From the IMG/VR virus record IMGVR_UViG_3300047443_000141, positions 1 through 20,011 of that record: 20,011 nt of DNA; one strand, written 5' to 3'. The notes beneath the pieces are model-generated. The model was not told the origin of the DNA, did not search any database, and was given only the letters and a program-made list of their open reading frames with translations. How positions within the stretch are numbered: position 1 is the stretch's first letter; every line of letters starts with the position of its first letter. Of this stretch, positions 19,628 to 20,011 are shown one piece after another. This DNA comes from a virus. The position numbers and the translations under genes were made by a program.

Positions 19628-20011
19628 CGGGCCGCCTCCTCGTCGGTGAGGTTGAGCGGCGACGAGTTCCGCGCGCCTTCGAGCAGCGCCTCCGTGATCA
19701 CCTCGTCCACCAGGTCGACTGCCTTGGTCCTGGCCGTCTCCGGCATGTAGGGGCGGAGCATGCGGATCAGCTCGGTGCGGAGCTGGTGCCAGCGGGGGGT
19801 GGCGGGCTGCGGCGCATAGTCCGCCGACAGCGGGACACCCGTAGCGGCGATCCGGGCGGCCAGGGAGGGGTCGATGGCGGTCATGCCGTCACCGCCCTCG
19901 GTGAGTTGGTGGATGTCACTCGCGTCGCGCGCCTCACGGAAGGCCTCGGCGCGGACGGCGCTACGGAATGCTTCGATCAGCTCGGCGGCCTGTTCGGACG
20001 AGACGCTGAGG
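19624..20011 (-). CDS. unknown protein, C-terminal part (runs off right edge)
   Basis: The frame is open from the right edge to the TGA at 19624, giving about 128 residues. The first visible part (SVSSEQAAELIEAFRSAVRA) is coding-like with high GC3, so the ATG at 19884 is probably internal rather than the start. The C-terminus is helical (TKAVDLVDEVITEALLEGAR). No family is recognised. Confidence 0.6.
   Translation of the reverse strand, partial: LSVSSEQAAELIEAFRSAVRAEAFREARDASDIHQLTEGGDGMTAIDPSLAARIAATGVPLSADYAPQPATPRWHQLRTELIRMLRPYMPETARTKAVDLVDEVITEALLEGARNSSPLNLTDEEAAR

Noticed and set aside
1-20011. tRNA, rRNA, insertion sequence, attachment site
   Set aside because: I saw no tRNA-like cloverleaf, no transposase and no terminal inverted repeats; attachment sites cannot be recognised without an integrase or the opposite end.

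Overview
The window looks like part of a temperate phage genome or prophage from Streptomyces or a close actinobacterial relative. The DNA is very GC-rich by eye, third codon positions are almost all G or C, GTG starts are common, and the gene set is that of a phage early region: replicative helicase, helicase loader, initiator-like protein, PDDEXK exonuclease next to a putative annealing protein, DnaQ-like exonuclease, HNH nucleases, cytosine methyltransferase and many tiny proteins. No capsid, tail, terminase, lysis or integrase gene is visible, and both ends cut through genes.

Layout. Positions 1-1550 hold a control region: a small excisionase/MerR-like HTH gene and the 5' end of a coupled gene (minus strand), then a GntR/UTRA repressor gene. 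A TTGCTCTAGA-type element sits at three places around these genes. Positions 1551-4036 carry six plus-strand genes: a GIY-YIG nuclease fused to a GntR-type winged helix, a DUF6907-like protein, three small unknown proteins and a small HTH protein. Most are followed by their own hairpin, like phage morons. Positions 4092-11056 are a minus-strand run in transcription order: initiator-like protein, DnaC/IstB-like loader, DnaB helicase, HNH nuclease, small Cys protein, C5 methyltransferase, then small unknown proteins, an XRE HTH protein and a zinc-ribbon protein. A plus-strand Phd/YefM-like antitoxin without toxin (11187-11507) is divergent from the initiator gene. Positions 11569-20011 are a second minus-strand run: small proteins, HNH protein, DnaQ exonuclease, coiled-coil protein, double winged-helix protein, RecE-like exonuclease, putative annealing protein, small and membrane proteins, and a large double-HTH Cys-motif regulator.

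How it works together. The minus-strand genes are chained by 26 ATGA/GTGA stop-start overlaps and interrupted by a few long hairpins, so they probably form a few long early transcripts for replication and recombination. The initiator, loader and helicase would open the origin and load DnaB; the exonuclease/annealing pair and DnaQ would handle recombination; the methyltransferase may protect the DNA.

The two most interesting signals are non-coding in character. First, the linker-coding part of the initiator gene loses its GC3 bias and carries clustered TTGCTTC repeats plus a 16-bp palindrome present twice in inverted orientation. This looks like a replication origin inside the initiator gene, as in lambda O. 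Second, two intergenic hairpins of the late minus-strand run have different perfect stems but share an identical 13-base loop, which suggests a structured RNA or protein-binding element.
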